Under the pieces are notes generated by a model. It was not told where the DNA came from and ran no database searches. It saw only the letters and a list, made by a program, of their open reading frames with translations. Shown piece after piece: positions 1 to 6,285 of a DNA stretch of 8,190 bases; within the stretch, counting starts at the first letter, position 1; the number at the start of each line of letters is the position of its first letter. The stretch covers positions 1 to 8,190 of the forward strand of contig JAEDFW010000073.1 in NCBI GenBank assembly GCA_016297855.1, written 5' to 3'. The position numbers and the translations under genes are program-made. Source of the stretch: Oscillospiraceae bacterium (GTDB taxonomy: Bacteria > Bacillota > Clostridia > Oscillospirales > Oscillospiraceae).

Positions 1-10
1 AGGACTTTTC

Positions 11-86
11 TGGTGGAGATAAGCGGGATCGAACCGCTGACCTCATGACTGCCAGTCATGCGCTCTCCCAGCTGAGCTATACCCCC
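11..86 (-). tRNA. tRNA-Ala (anticodon GGC)
   Basis: Read on the minus strand, this folds into a complete 76-nt cloverleaf. The acceptor stem is GGGGGTA/TATCTCC, the D stem GCTC/GAGC, the anticodon stem CATGA/TCATG (perfect) with loop CTGGCAG, and the T stem AGCGG/CCGCT with TTCGATC loop. Positions 34-36 read GGC, which decodes GCC alanine codons. The acceptor stem carries the G3:U70 wobble pair, the known identity element for alanyl-tRNA synthetase, and this independently supports alanine. The discriminator base is A73 and the 3' CCA is encoded in the DNA. It has its own promoter and probably a leader of only a few nucleotides. The 3' side runs off the window, so further tRNAs downstream cannot be excluded. 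Confidence 0.97.
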
Positions 87-99
87 ATCGGCAAGAGAC

Positions 100-128
100 A
101 TTCTAACAGATAACAGGCGAAAATGCAA
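100..128 (-). promoter_or_regulatory. Sigma-A promoter of tRNA-Ala
   Basis: On the minus strand, a -35 box TTGCAT (plus positions 123-128) and a -10 box TAGAAT (100-105) are separated by exactly 17 bp. The expected start lies about 7 nt before the mature tRNA 5' end at 86. The position, spacing and near-consensus -10 box make this a convincing tRNA promoter. Confidence 0.75.
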
Positions 129-169
129 GTACTTTTTTAGAAAATCTGAAAAAAGAGCAGATGTATCAA

Positions 170-196
170 GCCGCCGCGTGCAAAGCGCGCGGCGGC
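170..196 (-). terminator. GC-rich hairpin after the LtaS-like gene
   Basis: A 12-bp stem (170-181 with 185-196, one G-U pair on the minus strand) with a 3-nt loop begins 5 nt past the stop codon of the LtaS-like gene. The following minus-strand sequence is TTGATACATCTGCTC before a run of six T (about 149-154). The U-tract is therefore displaced about 15 nt from the stem. It may act as a weak terminator or as a 3' mRNA-stabilising hairpin. It sits upstream of the tRNA promoter. Confidence 0.55.
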
Positions 197-201
197 CATG
201 C

Positions 202-2832
202 TCATTCGATGAAGTACAGATAGAAATTGTATACGGCGCTGACGATGTAATAGCGGCTCATGACATCGTTTGCCTGCTCAAAGACCGATTCCATCGTGCC
301 GCTGCCGCGCATGACGGCGTTTTTGTAGCACCAGTAGAGCGCGCGTGCCTCAATGCCGCGCAGCAGCGGATATTTGGCGGTGTAGTTCGCCAGATCAGCT
401 TCGTCCACCGTTGTATCAAGACCCAGAAGCTTTGCATACTGGAACAGTGTGACGGCGGCGCTTTTGCGAAGAACGGTGGTGAACGAGTCCATCTCATACT
501 GCGTATAGCTGATAAGGTAGTTCTCCTTGGCCCAGGCCACGGCTGGGGCGTATTTGCCGGTGATGGCCTTTTCCGAACCAAGCCACACCGCTGTCACGCC
601 GGGCATCTCGGGCGAGCCGCTCATGCGGTAAAGGACGTCCAAAAGCTCTGCGTAGGCGCAGTCGGCGTCAAAACCGAACTTCGTCTCGGACAACGGCTCC
701 ATATAGCCGTTGCTGTAGATATAGTCCAGCGCGCCCAGAAGCAGCGTGTCAGGAATATCAGTAAACGGGTATTTTTCCAGCTGTGTGTCATCGGATGAAT
801 GACTGGGCTGCGCGGGGATGCTGCCCGCGGTGTAATTCGACAGCGCGTGCGCGTAGTAGTCGCTGTTCAGAATGTCCAGCGATACCTGGAAATCCAGCGC
901 GATCTCGTGCTGGATGCGTTCAATTTCGGACGCATCTACGCTGGAAGGCTCGGTATAGTACGTCACGGAGCCTGTGGAGGTGTCAAAGGCAAAGTCTTTT
1001 GTAATGAAGCTCTGGTCGGACAGCACGGCATAGTCGTGCGCCTGCGGCGAGAGTATGTCGCGTCCGGCCATCAGGCGGGAATCATACTCGAAGCCAAAAA
1101 GATTCAGAAGTGTCGGCAGAATGTCCGCCGTGCTGCAATAGGTGTCGATGTCCACCTGCATCCCGGGCACATAGCAGATGAAGCTGCTGCGGTAGCGCTC
1201 GAACGTGGTGTCGACGGGTTTTCCTGCCAGCTCGTCATACTCCTGCTGTGTCAGACCGTAGGGGTAGTGGTCATTCGTAAGCACGATCACGGTCTTATCC
1301 GCCACGCCTGCCTGCTCGAGCCGCTCTATGAGATAGCTGAGCGCGGATTCCAGCTCCTGATTGCAGGCCAGATATGCCTTGACCGTCTCGGAATACGGCA
1401 GATCCTGCACGACGGCGCGGTTTTTCACGCTCATGGGATTGTCCCAGTTGTACTGATAGTGGCCGGAGAAGGTCATGTAGTAGGCGGTGAACTGTTCGCC
1501 GCTGGACAGATAATCATCGACGGACGCAATCATCATGTCAAGATCGCTCGAGGGCCAGCTGAGCGGAATATCCAATCCGTCGGTTGCGGATTGGAAGACG
1601 TAGCCCATGTTGGGATGCGTCTCGTTGCGCGAGTAATACTCGCCCGTGTAGTTGTGATACGCCCAGGCTTCCGCGCCGACGGATTTGAACTGATTGCCCA
1701 GGCAGAACGGCAGATAGTTCATCTGCGAGGCGTAGAAGCTGGCAGTGGATTTGCTGCGCGAGAGGTCAGGATACAAGCCCATGCACATCGTATACTCGCC
1801 GTTCGTGGTGTTGCTGGCATAGGAGCCATAGTAGTTGTGAAAGACAAAACCCTCGGTCGAGAGCTTGTAGAGCGTGGGTGTCCGCACGGGGTCGATGATA
1901 TACGGTGAATATGACTCCGCGCAGATGGTGATGAGATTGTAGCCCTCGAGAATGCCGGTGTATTCGTTTTTTTCGGTCGGTTCGACGCCGGCAAAATACT
2001 GGTCGAGCTTTTTGAGCGTCTCATCCTGTGTTCCGGCGGCAAGCTGGTCAAAGTCGATGTTGATGGCGTTGTATGCGTCGAGATCAATGCCTTCCGGCTC
2101 GGCAGGCTGCGGCGCGGGATCCGGATATTCAACCGACGGCGTCGGTTCAGATGCTGCGCCGAGCAGCAGGTATTTGCACTCAAGCCGCGTGGTGGAAAGA
2201 AGGCCGATGTTCTTCACGCTGATCTGTGTGGCGGTGTTGGGACTTTGGTAGAGCCGGTAGACGGAGAACGCGTTATCGTCGTTCAGGCGCATCACGCCCA
2301 CCGAAAGAAAGTGCAGCGCAAAGGCCAGCGCGAGCGCCGACACGGGGAAATACCACTTCTGACGCGGGAACTGAAGCTTATGAAGGCACACCAACACCAG
2401 CATCAAGACCCACGGTACAAGCAGCAGCAGGATCTTCCAAAGCGCGCGCCAGATGCCGTAGAGCATCTGTGAAAAAAAGTTGGTGATGGCGGTCGCACCG
2501 AAGGTGACCTGCCAGACAGCCATGAACTCGCCGAAGATGGAGTGATAGACGAACTGCACCTCAAAATAGAGCGTGACAAGGAAACCCAAAACCAGCGCTA
2601 TGACGGCGTTGGCCCGGGCCGGCAGCAGCGAGCACAGCACAAAGAACCCCATCCCGGCCGCAGCGGCGAACAGAAGGGGGTAGACGATTCTGGCCGAGAC
2701 CGAACCGCACACCAGCAGGTGCAGCATGAACTCGAGATACAGCGGCAGCAGCAGGCATGCAGCGAGCGCCGGCCAGAAGGGATATTTTTGCCCGGCAGAT
2801 TGCGCCGGATTGGAATTTTGTGGCGTTTTCAT
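202..2832 (-). CDS. LTA synthase-like sulfatase-fold phosphoglycerol transferase with C-terminal SLH-like repeats
   Basis: The 876-aa product has about five N-terminal membrane segments (near residues 18-42, 48-70, 74-97, 127-150, 160-179), then a Pro/Glu-rich linker (about 229-248) and an extracellular alkaline-phosphatase/sulfatase domain (about 297-600). This is the layout of LtaS/LTA_synthase proteins, which move glycerol-phosphate from phosphatidylglycerol onto a glycolipid-anchored polymer outside the membrane. Visible counterparts of the LtaS active site are E306 (CAESY), the nucleophile T342 (NTTNGEYT), H393, H458 (FSGHYQY) and D521-H522 (LTNDHYP). Residues about 688-876 add three degenerate SLH-like modules that standard LtaS lacks, for example FTDIPDT at 690 with LLDVLYRMSGSPE at 730-742, and YAPAVAWAKEN at 761. 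The start is supported by AGAGGAG 9 nt upstream and a good promoter. Polymer type (LTA or another phosphoglycerol-decorated glycan) is inferred from the family only. Confidence 0.88.
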   Translation of the reverse strand: MKTPQNSNPAQSAGQKYPFWPALAACLLLPLYLEFMLHLLVCGSVSARIVYPLLFAAAAGMGFFVLCSLLPARANAVIALVLGFLVTLYFEVQFVYHSIFGEFMAVWQVTFGATAITNFFSQMLYGIWRALWKILLLLVPWVLMLVLVCLHKLQFPRQKWYFPVSALALAFALHFLSVGVMRLNDDNAFSVYRLYQSPNTATQISVKNIGLLSTTRLECKYLLLGAASEPTPSVEYPDPAPQPAEPEGIDLDAYNAINIDFDQLAAGTQDETLKKLDQYFAGVEPTEKNEYTGILEGYNLITICAESYSPYIIDPVRTPTLYKLSTEGFVFHNYYGSYASNTTNGEYTMCMGLYPDLSRSKSTASFYASQMNYLPFCLGNQFKSVGAEAWAYHNYTGEYYSRNETHPNMGYVFQSATDGLDIPLSWPSSDLDMMIASVDDYLSSGEQFTAYYMTFSGHYQYNWDNPMSVKNRAVVQDLPYSETVKAYLACNQELESALSYLIERLEQAGVADKTVIVLTNDHYPYGLTQQEYDELAGKPVDTTFERYRSSFICYVPGMQVDIDTYCSTADILPTLLNLFGFEYDSRLMAGRDILSPQAHDYAVLSDQSFITKDFAFDTSTGSVTYYTEPSSVDASEIERIQHEIALDFQVSLDILNSDYYAHALSNYTAGSIPAQPSHSSDDTQLEKYPFTDIPDTLLLGALDYIYSNGYMEPLSETKFGFDADCAYAELLDVLYRMSGSPEMPGVTAVWLGSEKAITGKYAPAVAWAKENYLISYTQYEMDSFTTVLRKSAAVTLFQYAKLLGLDTTVDEADLANYTAKYPLLRGIEARALYWCYKNAVMRGSGTMESVFEQANDVMSRYYIVSAVYNFYLYFIE

Positions 2833-2857
2833 TTCTGATTACTCCTCTTTCGCGCGT

Positions 2858-2886
2858 ATTTTACAATAAAAGCGTAGACAATGCAA
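2858..2886 (-). promoter_or_regulatory. Sigma-A promoter of the LtaS-like gene
   Basis: On the minus strand, -35 TTGCAT (2881-2886) and -10 TAAAAT (2858-2863) have a 17-bp spacer. The predicted start is near 2851, giving a leader of about 20 nt that contains the ribosome site AGAGGAG (2842-2848). The -35 hexamer is the same as that of the tRNA-Ala promoter. Confidence 0.72.
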
Positions 2887-2972
2887 GAGTCAAAGACTGC
2901 AAAAGCTGGGCAAAATGATGAAAAACGTCTTAATTTTTTGTGAAAAGAGAGGAAGAAAAGAAACGCGCGGTG

Positions 2973-2981
2973 TGATATAAT
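2973..2981 (+). promoter_or_regulatory. Extended -10 promoter of the dihydropyrimidinase gene
   Basis: TGATATAAT gives a perfect TATAAT (2976-2981) preceded by the extended TGn element (2973-2975). At the usual -35 distance there is only a purine-rich stretch (2944-2962), so the promoter probably depends on the extended -10. The predicted start near 2988 leaves a leader of about 42 nt with a small CGGAG/CTCCG hairpin (2997-3010) just before the ribosome site. Confidence 0.65.
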
Positions 2982-3029
2982 GTAAAATCATACCGGCGGA
3001 GAGTGCTCCGTAGGAAAGGAAGCGGGTTT

Positions 3030-4403
3030 ATGAAACATCTTTTCAAGGGCGGCACGCTTGTGACCGGCAGCGGCACGTTCCGCGCCGATATTCTGACAGA
3101 CGGCGAAACGATCGCTGCCGTGGGGCAGGATCTTCCGCCGCACGGCGCAGCGGTGACCGACGTCACGGGTAAGCTGCTGTTTCCCGGCTTTATCGACGCG
3201 CATACACACTTTGATCTTGATGTGTGCAACACCACCACAGCCGACGACTTTGCCTCGGGCACAAAAAGCGCGCTGCGCGGCGGCACGACGACCGTCATCG
3301 ACTTCGCCTGTCCCAACAAGGGAGAGTCGCTCAGCTACGGACTGAAGCTATGGCACGAGAAGGCAGACGGAAAGAGCTCGTGTGACTATGGCTTCCACAT
3401 GACCATTGACGACTGGAATGAATCGATCGAAGCCGAGCTTCCGGCCATGTTTGACGCGGGTATTTCTTCGTTTAAGATGTATATGACATATCCCGCCATG
3501 ATGATCGGAGACAAGGATATGTATTACGCGCTGCGCGCACTGAGGCAGTACGGCGGCATTGCCGGCGTACACTGCGAAAACGCGGGTGTGATCGACGCGC
3601 TCATCGAGCAGCATAAGCGTGACGGTCTGACGGGACCCGGCTCGCATCCCAGATGCCGGCCGAATGCGCTTGAGGCCGAGGCGGTGGCGCATTTGCTGCG
3701 CATTGCGCAGGTGGCGGATGTGCCGGTCATCATCGTGCACTTGAGCACTGCCGAGGCGCTGCACGAGGTACGCGCGGCAAGAGCACGCGGCCAGCAGGTG
3801 TATATCGAAACGTGCCCGCACTATCTGCTGCTCGACGACAGCGTCTATGACCTTCCGGAGTATTCCGCCGCTGCGCGCTATGTCTGTGCGCCGCCGCTGC
3901 GCAAAAAGGCCGATCAGCAGGCGCTGTGGCAGGCGCTGGCCGACGGGACGATCCAGACCGTCTCGACCGACCACTGCAGCTTTACCCTGCAGCAGAAGGA
4001 CGCGGGCAGGGGGGACTTCACGAAAATCCCCGGCGGGCTTCCGGGTGTGCAGACACGCGGCATTCTGCTGTATTCTGCCGGTGTAGCCGAAGGACGGATC
4101 ACACCGGAGACGATGTGCAGAGTTCTGTCTGAGAATCCTGCGAAGCTCTACGGCATGTTCGGCCGCAAGGGCGTGCTTGCGCCGGGCGCGGATGCGGATA
4201 TCGTCGTCATTGATCCTGCAGCGGAAGGCGTGATCACGGCGGCGGATCAGATCTCGAGCGCCGGTTATACACCTTTTGAGGGCATCAAGACGCATGGCAG
4301 AATCACGCAGGTGTATCTGCGCGGGCAGCTGGCTGTAGACAATGGCGAGGTTCTCGCCGAACGTACCGGCACATATATCCCGAGAGGCGTCAGGCAGATG
4401 TAA
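3030..4403 (+). CDS. hydA: Dihydropyrimidinase / D-hydantoinase
   Basis: This 457-aa cytoplasmic cyclic amidohydrolase opens the ring of 5,6-dihydrouracil/dihydrothymine or 5-substituted hydantoins to N-carbamoyl amino acids. The binuclear metal site is complete: H58 and H60 (GFIDAHTHFD), the lysine to be carboxylated K149 (SSFKMYMTYP), H181 (GVHCEN), H237 (IIVHLST) and catalytic D314 (STDHCSF). These sit almost exactly at the numbering of characterised hydantoinases. Y153 matches the substrate tyrosine of the family. The motif GRGDFTKIPGG (326-336) is also typical. Flanking residues (about 1-50 and 385-440) form the small beta-sandwich domain. The ATG at 3030 is preferred over a GTG at 3003 because AAAGGAAG (3015-3022) lies 7 nt upstream and homologues begin here. 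No dihydropyrimidine dehydrogenase or beta-ureidopropionase is visible nearby, so the physiological substrate is open. It appears to be a single-gene transcript. Confidence 0.9.
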   Translation: MKHLFKGGTLVTGSGTFRADILTDGETIAAVGQDLPPHGAAVTDVTGKLLFPGFIDAHTHFDLDVCNTTTADDFASGTKSALRGGTTTVIDFACPNKGESLSYGLKLWHEKADGKSSCDYGFHMTIDDWNESIEAELPAMFDAGISSFKMYMTYPAMMIGDKDMYYALRALRQYGGIAGVHCENAGVIDALIEQHKRDGLTGPGSHPRCRPNALEAEAVAHLLRIAQVADVPVIIVHLSTAEALHEVRAARARGQQVYIETCPHYLLLDDSVYDLPEYSAAARYVCAPPLRKKADQQALWQALADGTIQTVSTDHCSFTLQQKDAGRGDFTKIPGGLPGVQTRGILLYSAGVAEGRITPETMCRVLSENPAKLYGMFGRKGVLAPGADADIVVIDPAAEGVITAADQISSAGYTPFEGIKTHGRITQVYLRGQLAVDNGEVLAERTGTYIPRGVRQM

Positions 4404-4411
4404 TGTATGAA

Positions 4412-4444
4412 AAAACCGGCGGATGTTTCACATCCGCCGGTTTT
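4412..4444. terminator. Bidirectional intrinsic terminator between convergent genes
   Basis: A 10-bp GC-rich stem (CCGGCGGATG at 4416-4425 with CATCCGCCGG at 4431-4440) with a 5-nt loop is flanked by A-run on the left and TTTT on the right. It therefore has a U-tract in both directions. It lies 8 nt after the dihydropyrimidinase stop and 11 nt after the ATPase gene stop, and should end both convergent transcripts. Confidence 0.9.
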
Positions 4445-4455
4445 GATTACGGGAT

Positions 4456-5250
4456 TTAGGAAAGAACCAGCTTGTCGTCGACTTCGTCTGAGCCGCTGGC
4501 CTGGCTGAACAGGCTGAGTAGCTGCTCGACTGTGAGACGCTTTTTTTCTTCGCCGCTTACATCGACAACGATACGCCCGTCGTACATCATGACAAGGCGG
4601 TTGCCGTGGGCGATGGCGTCGCGCATGTTGTGCGTGATCATCATGGTTGTCAGGCCGCTCTTTTGCACGATGCGCTCTGTCGCGTCGAGCACCTTGGCCG
4701 CCGTTTTGGGGTCGAGCGCCGCCGTGTGCTCATCGAGCAGCAGCAGCTTCGGCTGCTTCAGCGTGGCCATCAGCAGCGTCAGCGCCTGCCGCTGGCCGCC
4801 GGAGAGCAGCCCCACCTTGGTGGTCAGACGGTCCTCCAGACCGAGATCGAGAATCTTCAGCTGCTCACGGTAGGCATCGCGCTCCTGCTTTGTGATGCCG
4901 GGGCGCAGCGTCCGGTGCTGGCCGCGCCGCGCAGCCAGAGCCAGGTTTTCTTCGATCTGCATGGTCGCGGCCGTGCCCATCATGGGGTCCTGAAATACGC
5001 GGCCGATATATTTTGCGCGCTTGTATTCCGGCAGATGCGTCACGTCCACGCCGTCGATGAGAATCCTGCCGGACTCAACGCCGAACACGCCTGCCACACA
5101 GTTGAGCATGGTGCTCTTGCCTGCGCCGTTGCCGCCGATGACGGTGACGAAATCGCCCTCGCGCAGCTCGAGGCTCAAATCGCACAGCGCCTGCTTTTCG
5201 TTGACGGTGCCGGCGTTAAAGGTTTTGCTGATGTGTTCAATCTTAAGCAT
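4456..5250 (-). CDS. ABC transporter ATP-binding protein (COG1101-type, partner of TrpX-like system)
   Basis: This 264-aa nucleotide-binding subunit powers uptake with the upstream permease and lipoprotein. All catalytic motifs are present: Walker A GGNGAGKST (39-47), Q-loop Q87 (VFQDP), signature LSGGQ (149-153), Walker B LLLLDE (169-174) and H-loop H207 (ITHN). The sequence around VFQDPMMGTAATMQIEENL is typical of the ATPases paired with COG2984 binding proteins. The ATG at 5250 is chosen because AAGGAGGT lies 5 nt upstream and the family begins MLxIxxIxKTF. A longer frame to 5373 only reads through the permease gene. The start overlaps the permease stop by 8 nt, which suggests translational coupling. 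It is the last gene of the operon and is followed by the shared terminator. Confidence 0.9.
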   Translation of the reverse strand: MLKIEHISKTFNAGTVNEKQALCDLSLELREGDFVTVIGGNGAGKSTMLNCVAGVFGVESGRILIDGVDVTHLPEYKRAKYIGRVFQDPMMGTAATMQIEENLALAARRGQHRTLRPGITKQERDAYREQLKILDLGLEDRLTTKVGLLSGGQRQALTLLMATLKQPKLLLLDEHTAALDPKTAAKVLDATERIVQKSGLTTMMITHNMRDAIAHGNRLVMMYDGRIVVDVSGEEKKRLTVEQLLSLFSQASGSDEVDDKLVLS

Positions 5251-6187
5251 GGGGAACCTCCTTCTGTGCGCGCGCGGGCTTTTTTCCGTACTTTTCGCGC
5301 CAATAGGGGATGGCGAGGAACACAGCGACGATGAGCGCTGAGATGAGCTTGAGGTAGTTGGAATTGATTTCAAACAGACTGATGACGGCCTGAATGACGA
5401 TGTAGTAGATGATCGCGCCGATGCTGATGGCGATCAGCCGCAGGCCAAAGTTGTGGAAAATCCGGTTAAACAGCGACTCTCCGATGATGATCGCCGCCAG
5501 ACCGATGACGATCGCGCCGCGGCCCATGTTGATGTCGGAGAAGCTCTGATACTGGCTCAGAAGCGCGCCCGAGAGTGCCACAATGCCGTTCGAGAGCATC
5601 AGACCCAGCACCTTGTTGCGGTCGGTGTTGATGCCCTGCGCGCGCGCCATGTTGCCGTTGGCGCCCGTGGCGCGGATGGACGCACCCAGCTCGGTGCCGA
5701 AGAACCAGTACAGGATCGCCACGATCACGAGCGTAAACACGCCCACCGTGAACAGCGGGTGCATATAGAACGGGCGTGCGCCCTTCTGCACATCCTGCAG
5801 GTAGCGCAGCGAGACGAGCAGCTTGTAATTGTTGACGTTCAGCGCCTGGTTGGCCTTCATGGCCATGATGGCCAGGTTTACCGACCACAGCCCGAGCTGC
5901 GTCAGGATGCCGGACAGGATCGCGGGGATGCCGCAGCGGGTATGAAAGATGCCGGTGGCAAGACCGGCCAGCATACCGGCGATGCATGCCATGAGCATCG
6001 CAAGCCAGACGTTCCAGCCTGCCAGGATCAGCATGACACAGACTGCGCCGCCGGTGCAGAACGAGCCGTCAACCGTCAGGTCCGCGATGTCCAGCAGCTT
6101 GTAGGTGATAAACAGGCCGATGGCCATGACACCCCAGATCAGACCCTGCGCCACGGCGCCGGGCAGAGCGTTCAGAAAACTTGCCAT
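5243..6187 (-). CDS. ABC transporter permease, LivH-like BPD_transp_2 family (COG4120-type)
   Basis: This 314-aa integral membrane protein forms the transport channel. It has about eight to nine hydrophobic segments, including residues near 11-30, 42-56, 60-80, 88-110, 145-163, 193-211, 225-238, 250-270 and 279-294. The cytoplasmic coupling region ELGASIRATGAN (166-177) followed by MARAQGIN (180-187) is the hallmark of LivH-like and COG4120 permeases. The LLDIADLTVDGSF segment (31-43) is also characteristic of the TrpX-associated permeases. The start at 6187 is preferred because GGAGGA lies 9 nt upstream and the product then has the usual family length. A frame extending to 6265 would run back through the terminator hairpin. 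The C-terminus is basic (YWREKYGKKPARAQK). It overlaps the ATPase start by 8 nt. Confidence 0.88.
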   Translation of the reverse strand: MASFLNALPGAVAQGLIWGVMAIGLFITYKLLDIADLTVDGSFCTGGAVCVMLILAGWNVWLAMLMACIAGMLAGLATGIFHTRCGIPAILSGILTQLGLWSVNLAIMAMKANQALNVNNYKLLVSLRYLQDVQKGARPFYMHPLFTVGVFTLVIVAILYWFFGTELGASIRATGANGNMARAQGINTDRNKVLGLMLSNGIVALSGALLSQYQSFSDINMGRGAIVIGLAAIIIGESLFNRIFHNFGLRLIAISIGAIIYYIVIQAVISLFEINSNYLKLISALIVAVFLAIPYWREKYGKKPARAQKEVPHA

Positions 6188-6215
6188 AACAAATGTTCCT
6201 CCAGAGATGGTATTG

Positions 6216-6243
6216 CCGCCCGCGCACAAAAACGCACGGACGG
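6216..6243 (-). promoter_or_regulatory. Second hairpin in the SBP-permease gap
   Basis: On the minus-strand RNA, 6234-6243 can pair with 6216-6225 (10 bp including two G-U pairs) with an 8-nt U-rich loop. It follows directly on the T-run of the terminator and lies about 28 nt before the permease start. It could protect the 5' end of a processed permease-ATPase message or take part in read-through control. The function is inferred from position only. Confidence 0.4.
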
Positions 6244-6244
6244 G

Positions 6245-6275
6245 AAAAAAGGGCGGGATATTCATCCCGCCCTTT
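6245..6275 (-). terminator. Intra-operon intrinsic terminator after the binding-protein gene
   Basis: On the minus strand, AAAGGGCGGGAT (6264-6275) pairs with ATCCCGCCCTTT (6248-6259) around a GAAT loop. This gives a 12-bp stem followed by a run of six T (6245-6250). It lies 10 nt downstream of the substrate-binding-protein stop and before the permease gene. Partial termination here would leave more binding-protein mRNA than permease mRNA, a known arrangement in ABC importer operons. Confidence 0.88.
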
Positions 6276-6285
6276 GCGTGAATGA

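Noticed and set aside
799..1908. Long plus-strand open frame (369 codons) opposite the LtaS-like gene
   Set aside because: It is antisense to a gene with clear catalytic motifs, its product has no recognisable domain, and there is no supporting ribosome site. GC-rich third positions make such shadow frames common here.
3348..4295. Minus-strand open frame of 315 codons
   Set aside because: It lies fully antisense to the dihydropyrimidinase, and its product is Arg/His-rich low-quality sequence typical of a shadow frame.
5251..5373. Longer N-terminus for the ATPase (41 extra residues)
   Set aside because: The extension is Ser/Arg-rich, is encoded inside the permease gene, and the internal ATG at 5250 has an excellent ribosome site.
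6188..6265. Longer permease N-terminus starting at 6265
   Set aside because: It would translate through the terminator stem and T-run. The ATG at 6187 has GGAGGA at a suitable distance and gives the normal family start.
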